DNA of 13,849 nucleotides, from assembly GCA_021779655.1 (NCBI GenBank), contig JAJYAF010000019.1, forward strand, positions 1 to 13,849, in the 5' to 3' direction. Below, piece by piece: positions 7,150 through 13,661 of the stretch (the stretch's first letter is position 1; every line of letters begins with the position of its first letter). The translations under genes and the position numbers were made by a program. The notes below the pieces were generated by a model. The model ran no database searches, was not told the origin of the DNA, and worked only from the letters and a program-made list of their open reading frames with translations. Source of the stretch: Pseudomonadota bacterium (GTDB lineage: Bacteria; Pseudomonadota; Alphaproteobacteria; Acetobacterales; Acetobacteraceae).

Positions 7150-7685
7150 GGCTCGGCCACCAGCGCGGCCGCCGAAATGATAGCGTTCGTGCCGTTCAGC
7201 GTGATCAGGTTCATCGGCCATAGCGGAATGCTGATCGGCACCGGATACACAACCTGCAGGAGAAACGGCTGGCCGACGGCGATCCCGGTATAGGTGCCGT
7301 TCGGCGAAAGATTGCCGCTGGCGCTGACCGTGGCCGGGACGATGCCGCTTGCAAAGGTTGGCGCGCCTTGCACCGCATATTGCAATCTGCCGGCGCAGGA
7401 CGGCGCGCCCACGCCGAATTCCCCGCAAATGGAATTGACGAGATCCGAACCGTTGTGAATGCCGCTGGCCGCGTTGCCGGCGCCGATTGCGATCAGCCGG
7501 GCCGCGTTGCGGGCGGAATCATCGAGCGTGAGCTGCCAGAACTGCACCACGCCGGTCAGCAGGACCGCGAACAAGAACAGAAAAACCACCGGCCCGATCA
7601 GGGCGAATTCCACCGCCGTGACCGAGCGCGTGTCGCGCCGGAGACGGAGGCCAATTCCTTTACTAATCGTAACATTTTTGCGCAT
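7146..7685 (-). CDS. TadE-like minor pseudopilin (first in operon)
   Basis: The 179-residue product has a basic start (MRKNVTISKGIGLRLRRD), then TRSVTAVEFALIGPVVFLFLFAVLLTGVVQFWQL, the TadE-family membrane helix with the conserved VEFA core. NSARNAARLIAIG-like sequence (here DSARNAARLIAIG) follows, then an exported domain with two Cys residues. Tad-family pseudopilins act in assembly of Flp-type adhesive pili. The residue before the predicted cleavage is Ser (S/VTAVEF) rather than the usual Gly, so processing is uncertain. The ATG at 7685 lacks an obvious ribosome site. The stop overlaps the next gene's GTG by 4 bp. No tadA, tadB, tadC or secretin gene is in the window. Confidence 0.8.
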   Translation of the reverse strand: MRKNVTISKGIGLRLRRDTRSVTAVEFALIGPVVFLFLFAVLLTGVVQFWQLTLDDSARNAARLIAIGAGNAASGIHNGSDLVNSICGEFGVGAPSCAGRLQYAVQGAPTFASGIVPATVSASGNLSPNGTYTGIAVGQPFLLQVVYPVPISIPLWPMNLITLNGTNAIISAAALVAEP

Positions 7686-7744
7686 GGACAGGGTGGCCGG
7701 GTGGAATCTGCGAGGATCGGAAAGCGCATATGGCTGAAAAATTG

Positions 7745-7759
7745 TTAATACGCGCCTAA
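7745..7759 (-). promoter_or_regulatory. Possible CtrA-type box upstream of the Tad operon
   Basis: On the minus strand the site reads TTAG-N7-TTAA, one mismatch from the alphaproteobacterial CtrA consensus TTAA-N7-TTAA. It lies about 60 bp upstream of the first TadE-like ATG, in the 135-bp gap shared with the divergent glycosyltransferase. CtrA controls pilus genes in Caulobacter; here it is only a motif match. Confidence 0.3.
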
Positions 7760-7820
7760 CGTGTTTGATCTATCCACCGGCCCCAGATAGGTTTTCACGA
7801 ATGACCATCTGGCATTATCC

Positions 7821-9341
7821 ATGAGACCAAGCGGCGCCGTCCCGTTTCTTGCACTCCCGGCGCGCGGTGGCCGGCCGGAGATGGCGGCGGCGACGCTGTG
7901 GTTCGATGTCGAGGACCTGATCGGTTTCTATCAATACGCCCGCCGCCCCACCGGCATCCAGCGCGTGGCCTTCGAGATCTGCCGGGAAGCGTGGCGGCAG
8001 GCCGGCGCCTCCGGGAAGGTGCGCTTCTGCCGGCACGGTGTCACCCCGGATGAGTATTTCCAGGTGGACTGGCCGGAGCTCGAAGCGGGGATAATGGCCG
8101 CCTGCTCGGCGGAGAGCGCGTCCGCCCCGCTGCCGGAGGCGTTCTCCGGCGTGCAACCCGGGATGCTGGCGCCACCCGGGCGTTCGAACGGGATGAGCCC
8201 GCTGCACAGCTACCTCGCTCGCCGCCTTACGCCCGGCATCCGCATGCCGCTTGGCCGGCTCTACCGTTCCGGCAGGCAGTTCCTGCTCGCCCTGCGCGAT
8301 CTGGCGCTGGCCTGCGTCGCCGCCCTGCGGGAGCCGGGCCGGCCGCCGGTGCCGGTCGGCCCGGGTTCGGTTCGCCTGGCCACGGAGAAAGCCGTGTTCG
8401 CCCCGGGAGATGTCTTCGTCACGCTCGGCGCGCCCTGGGGGGCGTTGAACTGGATGGCCGGCCGCCACGTGAAACAGCGTTACGGCCTGCGCCTTGCCGT
8501 GATGGTCCACGATCTGATCCCGCAACTCTTTCCGGAATGGACCAGCGCCGATAGCCTGCCCGGCTACCGCGCCTGGCTGAACGGGGTGGCCTCCCAGGCG
8601 GACCAGGTATTCGCGGTTTCGAACAACACCGCCCGCGATTTCACCACGCACATGAACGCGTGCAACCGGAGCCGGGTCGCGCCGGTCGTGCTTCCCATGG
8701 GGCATACGCCGCCGCCGCCGCTCGCGGTTCCGGCCGCGTCCCCGTTCGGGCGGCCCTTCGTCCTCCTGGTCTCCACCATCGAGGTCCGCAAGAACCACGC
8801 CCTGATGTTCCGCGTCTGGCGCAGGCTGCTGGAGACACTGCCCGCCGCGCAGGTCCCCTATCTCGTCTTCGCCGGCAAGCCGGCATGGCTGACGGCCGAT
8901 CTGATGGCGCAGCTCAAGAATGCGGGCTGGCTGAACGGTTTCATCAAGCTGGTGGATTCCCCGTCCGAGTCCGAGCTCGCCACGCTTTACGAGACCTGCC
9001 TGTTCACGGTCTTCCCCTCGCTTTACGAAGGCTGGGGGCTGCCGGTGACGGAGAGCCTGAGCTACGGCAAGGTTGCCGCGGCCTCCAACCGTGCCTCGAT
9101 CCCCGAGGCCGGCGGCGAGTTCTGTGTCTATTTCGATCCGGAAAATCTGGAAGACGCCACCCGCGTGGTGCGCGAGTTGATCGAGAACCCAGCGCGCCTG
9201 GGCGAACTGGAGGCGCGCATCCGCGCGCGCTTCCGCCCGCCGGCCTGGGCGGATACGGCAGCCGTGCTGCTCGACCATCTGCTGGAGACCGGAGAACCGG
9301 CGGGCATCGCCGCGAACGGGAAGGCCGGCGCGCCGGTGTGA
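7821..9341 (+). CDS. Glycosyltransferase, GT-B fold, family 4 (glycosyl transferases group 1)
   Basis: The 506-residue protein is a retaining, GT4-like glycosyltransferase, probably building a surface polysaccharide. The N-terminal region contains LWFDVEDLIGFYQYARRPTG then IQRVAFEICREAW (GIQRV at 45-49), typical of a bacterial exopolysaccharide/LPS subgroup. The C-terminal half has the nucleotide-sugar domain: PFVLLVSTIEVRKNHALMF, then FPSLYEGWGLPVTESLSYGK with the E-x7-E pair at residues 403 and 411. No membrane segment is evident, so it likely works at the cytoplasmic face. The ATG at 7821 lacks a clear ribosome site; an ATG at 7881 (MAAATLWFDV) begins right at the conserved region and is a real alternative. 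It stands alone between the divergent Tad operon and convergent folE. Donor and acceptor sugars cannot be told. Confidence 0.87.
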   Translation: MRPSGAVPFLALPARGGRPEMAAATLWFDVEDLIGFYQYARRPTGIQRVAFEICREAWRQAGASGKVRFCRHGVTPDEYFQVDWPELEAGIMAACSAESASAPLPEAFSGVQPGMLAPPGRSNGMSPLHSYLARRLTPGIRMPLGRLYRSGRQFLLALRDLALACVAALREPGRPPVPVGPGSVRLATEKAVFAPGDVFVTLGAPWGALNWMAGRHVKQRYGLRLAVMVHDLIPQLFPEWTSADSLPGYRAWLNGVASQADQVFAVSNNTARDFTTHMNACNRSRVAPVVLPMGHTPPPPLAVPAASPFGRPFVLLVSTIEVRKNHALMFRVWRRLLETLPAAQVPYLVFAGKPAWLTADLMAQLKNAGWLNGFIKLVDSPSESELATLYETCLFTVFPSLYEGWGLPVTESLSYGKVAAASNRASIPEAGGEFCVYFDPENLEDATRVVRELIENPARLGELEARIRARFRPPAWADTAAVLLDHLLETGEPAGIAANGKAGAPV

Positions 9342-9360
9342 GGCCGGGGCTTTCGCCACA

Positions 9361-9384
9361 CCGGCCGGAACCGGCGCCGGCCGG
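9361..9384. terminator. Possible bidirectional terminator between glycosyltransferase gene and folE
   Basis: CCGGCCGG (9361-9368) and CCGGCCGG (9377-9384) form an 8-bp GC stem with an 8-nt loop, in the 45-bp gap between two convergent stop codons. No T-run follows on either strand. Placement supports a shared terminator. Confidence 0.45.
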
Positions 9385-9386
9385 GA

Positions 9387-10025
9387 TCAGCTTTCGGCCG
9401 CGTTGCAGGAACGGGCGGAAATCAGCCCCAGGAACTCCCGCCGGGTGCAGGGATCGTCGCGGAAGGCGCCCAGCATCCGGCTCGTGACCATGCTCGCCCC
9501 CGGTTTGTGCACCCCCCGGGTGGACATGCACTGGTGGTTCGCCTCGATCACCACCGCGACCCCGCGCGGCTGCAGCACCTCGTTGATGCTGTTCGCGATC
9601 TGCGCTGTCAGCTTCTCCTGGATCTGGAAGCGGCGGGCATAGGCATCCACCACCCGGGCGAGCTTGCTGATGCCGACGACCCGCCTGGCCGGCAGATACG
9701 CCACATGCGCGCGCCCGACGATCGGGAGCATGTGATGCTCGCAATGGCTCTCCACGCGAATGTCGCGCAGCACCACCATCTCGTCGTAGTCCTCGATCTC
9801 CTCGAAGGTGCGGGCCAGCAGGGCGACCGGGTCCTCCTCGTAGCCGCGGAAGAATTCCTCATAGGCGCGGACCACGCGCGCGGGCGTATCGCGCAGCCCT
9901 TCGCGCGCCGGATCGTCGCCGGCCCAGAGCAGCAGCGTGCGGATCGCGGCTTCCGCCTTCTCCCGGCCCGGCTTCTTCATGGACCGGTTCGGTTTGCCGA
10001 ATGGCATGGACGCTTGAACGTTCAC
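9387..10025 (-). CDS. folE: GTP cyclohydrolase I (type IA)
   Basis: FolE converts GTP to 7,8-dihydroneopterin triphosphate, the first step to tetrahydrofolate and also to queuosine precursors; it is a cytoplasmic zinc enzyme. The 212-residue product shows [21 protein letters not shown], then [21 protein letters not shown] and [29 protein letters not shown] follows near the C-terminus. The zinc ligands are expected at Cys95, His98 and Cys166, all present in the canonical spacing, so the enzyme looks intact. The start is GTG at 10025, with AGGAG at 10039-10035 on the minus strand, 9 nt away. Length is normal for the family. It lies downstream of apaG in the same direction, with a 91-bp gap carrying a likely promoter of its own. 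Confidence 0.96.
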   Translation of the reverse strand: MNVQASMPFGKPNRSMKKPGREKAEAAIRTLLLWAGDDPAREGLRDTPARVVRAYEEFFRGYEEDPVALLARTFEEIEDYDEMVVLRDIRVESHCEHHMLPIVGRAHVAYLPARRVVGISKLARVVDAYARRFQIQEKLTAQIANSINEVLQPRGVAVVIEANHQCMSTRGVHKPGASMVTSRMLGAFRDDPCTRREFLGLISARSCNAAES

Positions 10026-10065
10026 GAAAAAAATCTCCTGCTGGCGATCGCGGTTATGGCCGCCG

Positions 10066-10095
10066 ATTACAAGCGCCGAACGCGGATATAGGCAA
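10066..10095 (-). promoter_or_regulatory. Predicted folE promoter
   Basis: On the minus strand, TTGCCT (10095-10090, 4/6 to TTGACA) is followed after 18 nt by TGTAAT (10071-10066, 5/6 to TATAAT). It is about 40 bp before the folE GTG. Eye-matched prediction only. Confidence 0.35.
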
Positions 10096-10116
10096 GCCTG
10101 AACCGCGCATCACGCG

Positions 10117-10521
10117 CTAATGGCGCCGGTTGTCCTGGTGCGGGCTGTCCAGGCTGAAAAGGGGAATCGCCACATCGAACCGCGCCCCTGAATCGCGGCG
10201 CAGCATGTGATACGTGCCGGTCATGAAGCCGGAAGGCGTGGCCAGCGGCGTGCCGGAGGTGTATTCGAAGCTTTCGCCCGCCGCGAGCACCGGCTGCTCG
10301 CCCACCACCCCCTCGCCTTCCACGCGCATGACCTGGCCGCTGCCATCGGTAATCCGCCAGCTGCGCCGCAGCAGCTGAACCGTCGTTGACGTTCCGTTAT
10401 GGATACGGACCTGATACGCCCAGACGAAGCGGCCATCCTCCGGCCGGGATTGTTCCTCCAGGTAATAAACCCTCACATCGACGCGGATTCCCGCGGTGGT
10501 GGCATGAAACGCGTTATCCAA
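10117..10521 (-). CDS. apaG: ApaG family protein
   Basis: ApaG proteins are small, single-domain, immunoglobulin-like beta proteins; they are linked to Co2+/Mg2+ efflux phenotypes in Salmonella, but their biochemical role is unclear. The product shows HATTAGIRVDVRVYYLEEQS, then RFVWAYQVRIHN, LLRRSWRITDG and VVGEQPVLAAGESFEYTSG. GFMTGTYHM completes an essentially full-length family match. I place the start at the TTG at 10521, because it gives 134 residues (normal length) and GAGGAAGG lies about 10 nt upstream (10539-10532). The open frame continues upstream to 10629, but that extension would start inside a hexanucleotide repeat (LGLGLG-encoding) and is unlike the family. Non-ATG start choice is the main uncertainty. 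Confidence 0.9.
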   Translation of the reverse strand: MDNAFHATTAGIRVDVRVYYLEEQSRPEDGRFVWAYQVRIHNGTSTTVQLLRRSWRITDGSGQVMRVEGEGVVGEQPVLAAGESFEYTSGTPLATPSGFMTGTYHMLRRDSGARFDVAIPLFSLDSPHQDNRRH

Positions 10522-10590
10522 GCGGTGGCCGCCTTCCTCTCGGGTTGCTGGCGCTTGCCAAAGCCTATGCACATAAGCCTTCCCGAACGC

Positions 10591-10620
10591 CAAGCCCAAG
10601 CCCAAGCCCAAGCCCAAGCT
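10591..10620. repeat. Hexanucleotide tandem repeat (CAAGCC)x5; GGGCTT repeat on minus strand
   Basis: Five 6-bp units occur at 10591-10620, the last ending in T. The minus strand, which is the sense strand for apaG, contains four GGG runs (within 10595-10615) spaced by CTT, a canonical G-quadruplex pattern. It sits about 75-95 nt upstream of the apaG start and about 80 bp upstream of the TPR gene. Confidence 0.9.
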
Positions 10621-10699
10621 TAAGCCCACCCCAAGCCGGGAGGCTGTCCCCGGCCTGGGCTCTCTTGGGAAGCCGGCAAGGCACTGCTAAGTAACCTCC

Positions 10700-12397
10700 A
10701 TGACAATGAAATATCTTGCCGCGCAGCGGATTGCGTTTGGTTTCTGCATCATGCTGTCGGCCTGCGCGGTGGCCAACCGCAGCGGCGCCGAGGGTACCGA
10801 GGCGGGGCTTGCCTACGGTGCGTTCCTCGCCGCGGAATATGCCGATGCGCGGCAGGACCCGGCCACCGCGACGCAATACTACATGACCGCCCTGCAAGCC
10901 GATCCTGGCAACCCGTTGCTGCTCAGCAACGGCTTCGTCTCCGCGCTCCTGGCCGGCAGCCCGCTGGCCGTGGATCTTGCGAGGCAGGTGCCGGACAGCG
11001 CAATGGCCGAGATGCTGCTGGCCAACCAGGCGGCGGCGAGCGGCGCGTACAGATCGGCCGAGGCGCTGTTTTCGCAACTGCCCAGCGACGATCTCACCGG
11101 CGTGCTGAAGCCGCTTTTGCTGGCCTGGATGGCGGATGGCGCCGGCGACCCCAGCGCCGCGCTGAACATTCTCCTGCCGGCGGCGCAGAACTCGCCCTTC
11201 GGCGGCATTTATATCCTGAATGCGGCGCTGATCGCCGACAATGCCATGGACATGAAAAACGCGGTCCAGCTTTATGCCGCCGCCGACACGGCGAACCAGA
11301 TACCCAATCTGCGCCTGGCGCAGATCATGGCAAGCTGGAAGGCAAGGCAGGGAGACATGCAGGGCGCGGAGGCCGAGTTGCAGCGGGTGGTTGCCCTGCA
11401 CCCGACGCTGGCGCTGGCGCTTCCGGCCTTGCGGGCCGGGATGGCGAAGCCGGTCATCTCGACGCCGGCCGATGGATTGGCGGAAGCCTATCTCGCGGTC
11501 GCGGGCGCGCTGAACGACCCTGGCGAGGTCCTGTTACGGATCACGTTCCTGCGCTTCGCGCTCGCCTTGCGGCCCGACCTTTCTGCGGCGCGGCTGCTGC
11601 TTGCCGACGTGCAGGCCGGCGGGGAACAGCCGCCGCAAGCGCCCGTGCGGCCGATTCAACTGCGCCAGGCGCTGGCGACGCTCCAGCCGATCGGCCCGGA
11701 CGATCCGCTCTACGGTCCGGCGGTGCTTCAGGAAGCCTCGCTGATGGCGGCTTCCGGCCGGCCGGCGGATGGCGCCGCCCTGCTGGACAAGCTGCTGGCG
11801 CGCATGCCCTCCAGCGTGGACGCGCTGGCCGAGGCGGGCGACATCCTGCGCGGCGAGGGCCAGTTCGCGCAGTCGGTCGCCTATTACGACCGGGCGATCG
11901 CGGCGCTGCCGCACCCGCCGCCGCAAAGCGCCTGGACGCTGTACTACGACCGTGGCATTGCCAAGGACCAGAGCGGCAACTGGCCGGCCGCGGAAGCCGA
12001 CCTCCGCACCGCCCTCTCGCTTTCGCCCAACCAGCCCTACGTGCTGAACTATCTCGGCTACTCCTGGGCGCTCCACGGCGAGAACATGAGCGCGGCGCGC
12101 GGCATGTTGCAGCAAGCCGTGAGACTCGATCCGAACGAAGGCGATATCGTCGACAGCCTGGGCTATGTGTATCTGCTCGACGGCAATACGGAAACGGCGC
12201 TCAGGCTGCTTATCCGCGCCGTCGAGCTTGAGCCGGACGACGCGGAAATCAACGCCCATCTGGGCGATGCCTTCTGGCAGGCGGGTCAGCGGCTGCAAGC
12301 CGGCTATCAATGGCAGCGCGCGCTGGCCCTGCAACCGGACCCGAAGCTGCAAAGCCAGATTGAGGACAAGCTGAAGCAGATCCAGCCCCCGGCATAG
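10700..12397 (+). CDS. TPR-repeat lipoprotein
   Basis: The 565-residue product begins with a lipoprotein signal, MTMKYLAAQRIAFGFCIM then LSAC, with the lipidated Cys at residue 22 and Ala following. It is therefore probably membrane-anchored and facing the periplasm. The rest is alpha-helical. Clear tetratricopeptide repeats lie in the C-terminal third: about 373-406 (ALAEAGDILRGEGQFAQSVA), 413-446, 447-480 (NYLGYSWALHGENMSAARGM), 481-514 and 515-549 (AHLGDAFWQAGQRLQAGYQW). Degenerate TPRs probably fill the N-terminal part. TPRs are protein-interaction scaffolds; the partner is unknown. The ATG at 10700 has no ribosome site, and an ATG at 10706 is equally possible. The ispE start is only 9 bp after its stop, suggesting co-transcription. 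Confidence 0.85.
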   Translation: MTMKYLAAQRIAFGFCIMLSACAVANRSGAEGTEAGLAYGAFLAAEYADARQDPATATQYYMTALQADPGNPLLLSNGFVSALLAGSPLAVDLARQVPDSAMAEMLLANQAAASGAYRSAEALFSQLPSDDLTGVLKPLLLAWMADGAGDPSAALNILLPAAQNSPFGGIYILNAALIADNAMDMKNAVQLYAAADTANQIPNLRLAQIMASWKARQGDMQGAEAELQRVVALHPTLALALPALRAGMAKPVISTPADGLAEAYLAVAGALNDPGEVLLRITFLRFALALRPDLSAARLLLADVQAGGEQPPQAPVRPIQLRQALATLQPIGPDDPLYGPAVLQEASLMAASGRPADGAALLDKLLARMPSSVDALAEAGDILRGEGQFAQSVAYYDRAIAALPHPPPQSAWTLYYDRGIAKDQSGNWPAAEADLRTALSLSPNQPYVLNYLGYSWALHGENMSAARGMLQQAVRLDPNEGDIVDSLGYVYLLDGNTETALRLLIRAVELEPDDAEINAHLGDAFWQAGQRLQAGYQWQRALALQPDPKLQSQIEDKLKQIQPPA

Positions 12398-12406
12398 GAA
12401 AGGGCC

Positions 12407-13264
12407 ATGCCTGCCAGCTTCGCACCGGCCAAGGTCAACCTGTACCTGCATGTCACCGGCAGGCGGGCGGATGGCTACCATCTGCTGGACAGCCTGGCCG
12501 TGTTTCCCGCCATGGGCGACCGGCTGAGCTATGCGCCCGCGGAGGCGCTGAGCCTGCGGCTTTCCGGCCCGTTCGCCGCCGGGCTCGATGGCGAGGCCGA
12601 CAATCTCGTGCTGCGGGCCGCGCGGCGGCTGGCGGCGCGTGCCGGCCAGGTGCCGACGGGCACCTTGCTGCTGGAAAAGAACCTGCCCGTCGCGTCGGGT
12701 ATCGGGGGCGGCTCCGCCGATGCGGCGGCCAGCCTGCGGCTTTTGCGCGCCGCCTGGGGGCTTAAAACGGAGCTGGACGAAATCGCGCTGGCGCTCGGGG
12801 CCGATGTCCCGGTCTGCCTCGCGCGGCGCACCGCGCGGATGGGCGGCATCGGCGAAATCCTCGGCCCGGCCCCGCGCCTGCCGCCCTTTGGCATCCTGCT
12901 CGCCAATCCGGGTTTTCCGGTCTCCACCGCTTCGGTATTCCGTGCCCGCCGGGCAGCCTTCTCGGCGCCCGCCGCGCTGCCTGCCGCCTGGCCGGATGCC
13001 GGGGCGATGGCCGCGACACTCGCCACCCTGCGCAACGATCTCGAAGGAGCCGCGACCGGCCTCGCGCCGGGAATCGCCGAGGTGCTGACCTGGGCGCGGC
13101 ACCTGCCCGGCTGCCTGCTGGCGCGCATGAGCGGCTCCGGCGCCACCTGCTTCGCGCTGTTCCCCACGCCGGAACAGGCGGCGCGGGCGGCCGCCTCGGG
13201 CGGCGGGCGCGGCCTGTGGCTCTGGGGCGGGGGACTTTACGAAGGCACCGCGACCGACCTATGA
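12407..13264 (+). CDS. ispE: 4-diphosphocytidyl-2-C-methyl-D-erythritol kinase
   Basis: IspE phosphorylates CDP-methylerythritol at the 2-OH using ATP, in the non-mevalonate (MEP) route to isoprenoid precursors. The 285-residue product is a GHMP kinase. The N-terminus has APAKVNLYLHVTGRRADGYH, with the conserved Lys at residue 9. The ATP loop is LPVASGIGGGSADAAASL (residues 93-110), the catalytic Asp is in LGADVPVCL (Asp133), and the C-terminal Gly motif is ARMSGSGATCFALF. All key residues are present. The ATG is preceded by AGGAAAGGG. Length is standard. The gene is likely co-transcribed with the TPR lipoprotein gene upstream; no other MEP pathway gene is in the window. Confidence 0.96.
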   Translation: MPASFAPAKVNLYLHVTGRRADGYHLLDSLAVFPAMGDRLSYAPAEALSLRLSGPFAAGLDGEADNLVLRAARRLAARAGQVPTGTLLLEKNLPVASGIGGGSADAAASLRLLRAAWGLKTELDEIALALGADVPVCLARRTARMGGIGEILGPAPRLPPFGILLANPGFPVSTASVFRARRAAFSAPAALPAAWPDAGAMAATLATLRNDLEGAATGLAPGIAEVLTWARHLPGCLLARMSGSGATCFALFPTPEQAARAAASGGGRGLWLWGGGLYEGTATDL

Positions 13265-13324
13265 GCAGGTCCAGGACCATCGGGGCCGGAACCATCCACG
13301 CCAGGCCCTGAAGATCCCCGGTTT

Positions 13325-13399
13325 TGGGACGTCGCCAAGCGGTAAGGCAGCGGATTTTGATTCCGCCATTCGGAGGTTCGATCCCTCCCGTCCCAGCCA
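13325..13399 (+). tRNA. tRNA-Gln (anticodon TTG)
   Basis: The 75-nt sequence folds as a full cloverleaf. Acceptor arms are TGGGACG and CGTCCCA with discriminator G and an encoded CCA. The D stem is GCC/GGC. The anticodon stem GCGGA/TCCGC encloses loop TTTTGAT, with anticodon TTG at 13357-13359. The T stem is GGAGG/CCTCC with loop TTCGATC. The U1-A72 first pair is typical of bacterial tRNA-Gln. The gene begins 61 bp after the ispE stop and may be read through from it. Confidence 0.97.
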
Positions 13400-13661
13400 T
13401 CCTCCCGCGCCGTCTCCCTCTCGGGCCGTTTCTCTCGGGGCATTTTCCCCTGGCATGGCGGGCCGTTACAGCTTATTGAAAATCCGTAAGGGTGCTTGAA
13501 CGACCCCGCCTTTTCGCCACCTTAACGAGGATGGCCGCGATAAAACCAACGGAAATACGCTACACGCAAGCAAACAAGCAATGGCAAGCGAGGCAGGAGC
13601 GGCGCGCGTGTTGAACAGGATTTCCAGGGATGAAGCCAGGGCTGAAGCCCTGGCCCGGAGT
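13400..13661. other. Intergenic region between tRNA-Gln and otsA
   Basis: This 262-bp stretch holds no gene I can support. It has a weak GGGG-CATTTT-CCCC hairpin at 13437-13450 that could end the tRNA transcript, and a GGGCCGTT direct repeat. I looked for the alphaproteobacterial general-stress (EcfG) promoter GGAAC-N16-17-CGTT, expected for some otsA genes, and did not see one. The otsA frame stays open upstream through an ATG at 13581 and a GTG at 13608, so part of it could be coding. Confidence 0.5.
13635..13654 (+). promoter_or_regulatory. Perfect 8-bp hairpin just before otsA start
   Basis: GCCAGGGC (13635-13642), loop TGAA and GCCCTGGC (13647-13654) form a perfect 8-bp stem ending 7 nt before the ATG at 13662. 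If the mRNA start lies upstream, this would sit in the leader next to the initiation site. If otsA begins at 13581 or 13608, it is coding sequence (EARAEALAR) instead. Confidence 0.4.

Noticed and set aside
7815..9359. Long minus-strand open frame (514 codons) opposite the glycosyltransferase gene
   Set aside because: It is an Arg/Gly/His-rich shadow of a clear GT4 gene with conserved motifs on the plus strand; such frames are common in GC-rich DNA.
10591..10620. CRISPR-like array
   Set aside because: The units are 6 bp and directly adjacent with no spacers; it is a microsatellite.
10522..10629. N-terminal extension of apaG encoding LGLGLGLG
   Set aside because: It is translation of the hexanucleotide repeat; ApaG proteins start close to the HATTAGIRV stretch, and a good ribosome site precedes TTG 10521.
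11534..13102. Long minus-strand open frame (522 codons) opposite the TPR and ispE genes
   Set aside because: It spans parts of two well-supported plus-strand genes and has the Arg/Gln-rich composition of an antisense shadow; no recognisable domain.
13325..13399. tRNA-Gln as an integration site of a mobile element
   Set aside because: No integrase gene and no visible direct repeat of the tRNA 3' end within the window; the downstream gene is ordinary otsA.
13480..13580. EcfG-type general stress promoter for otsA
   Set aside because: Only GGAAA-like sequence is seen, with no GGAAC and properly spaced CGTT.
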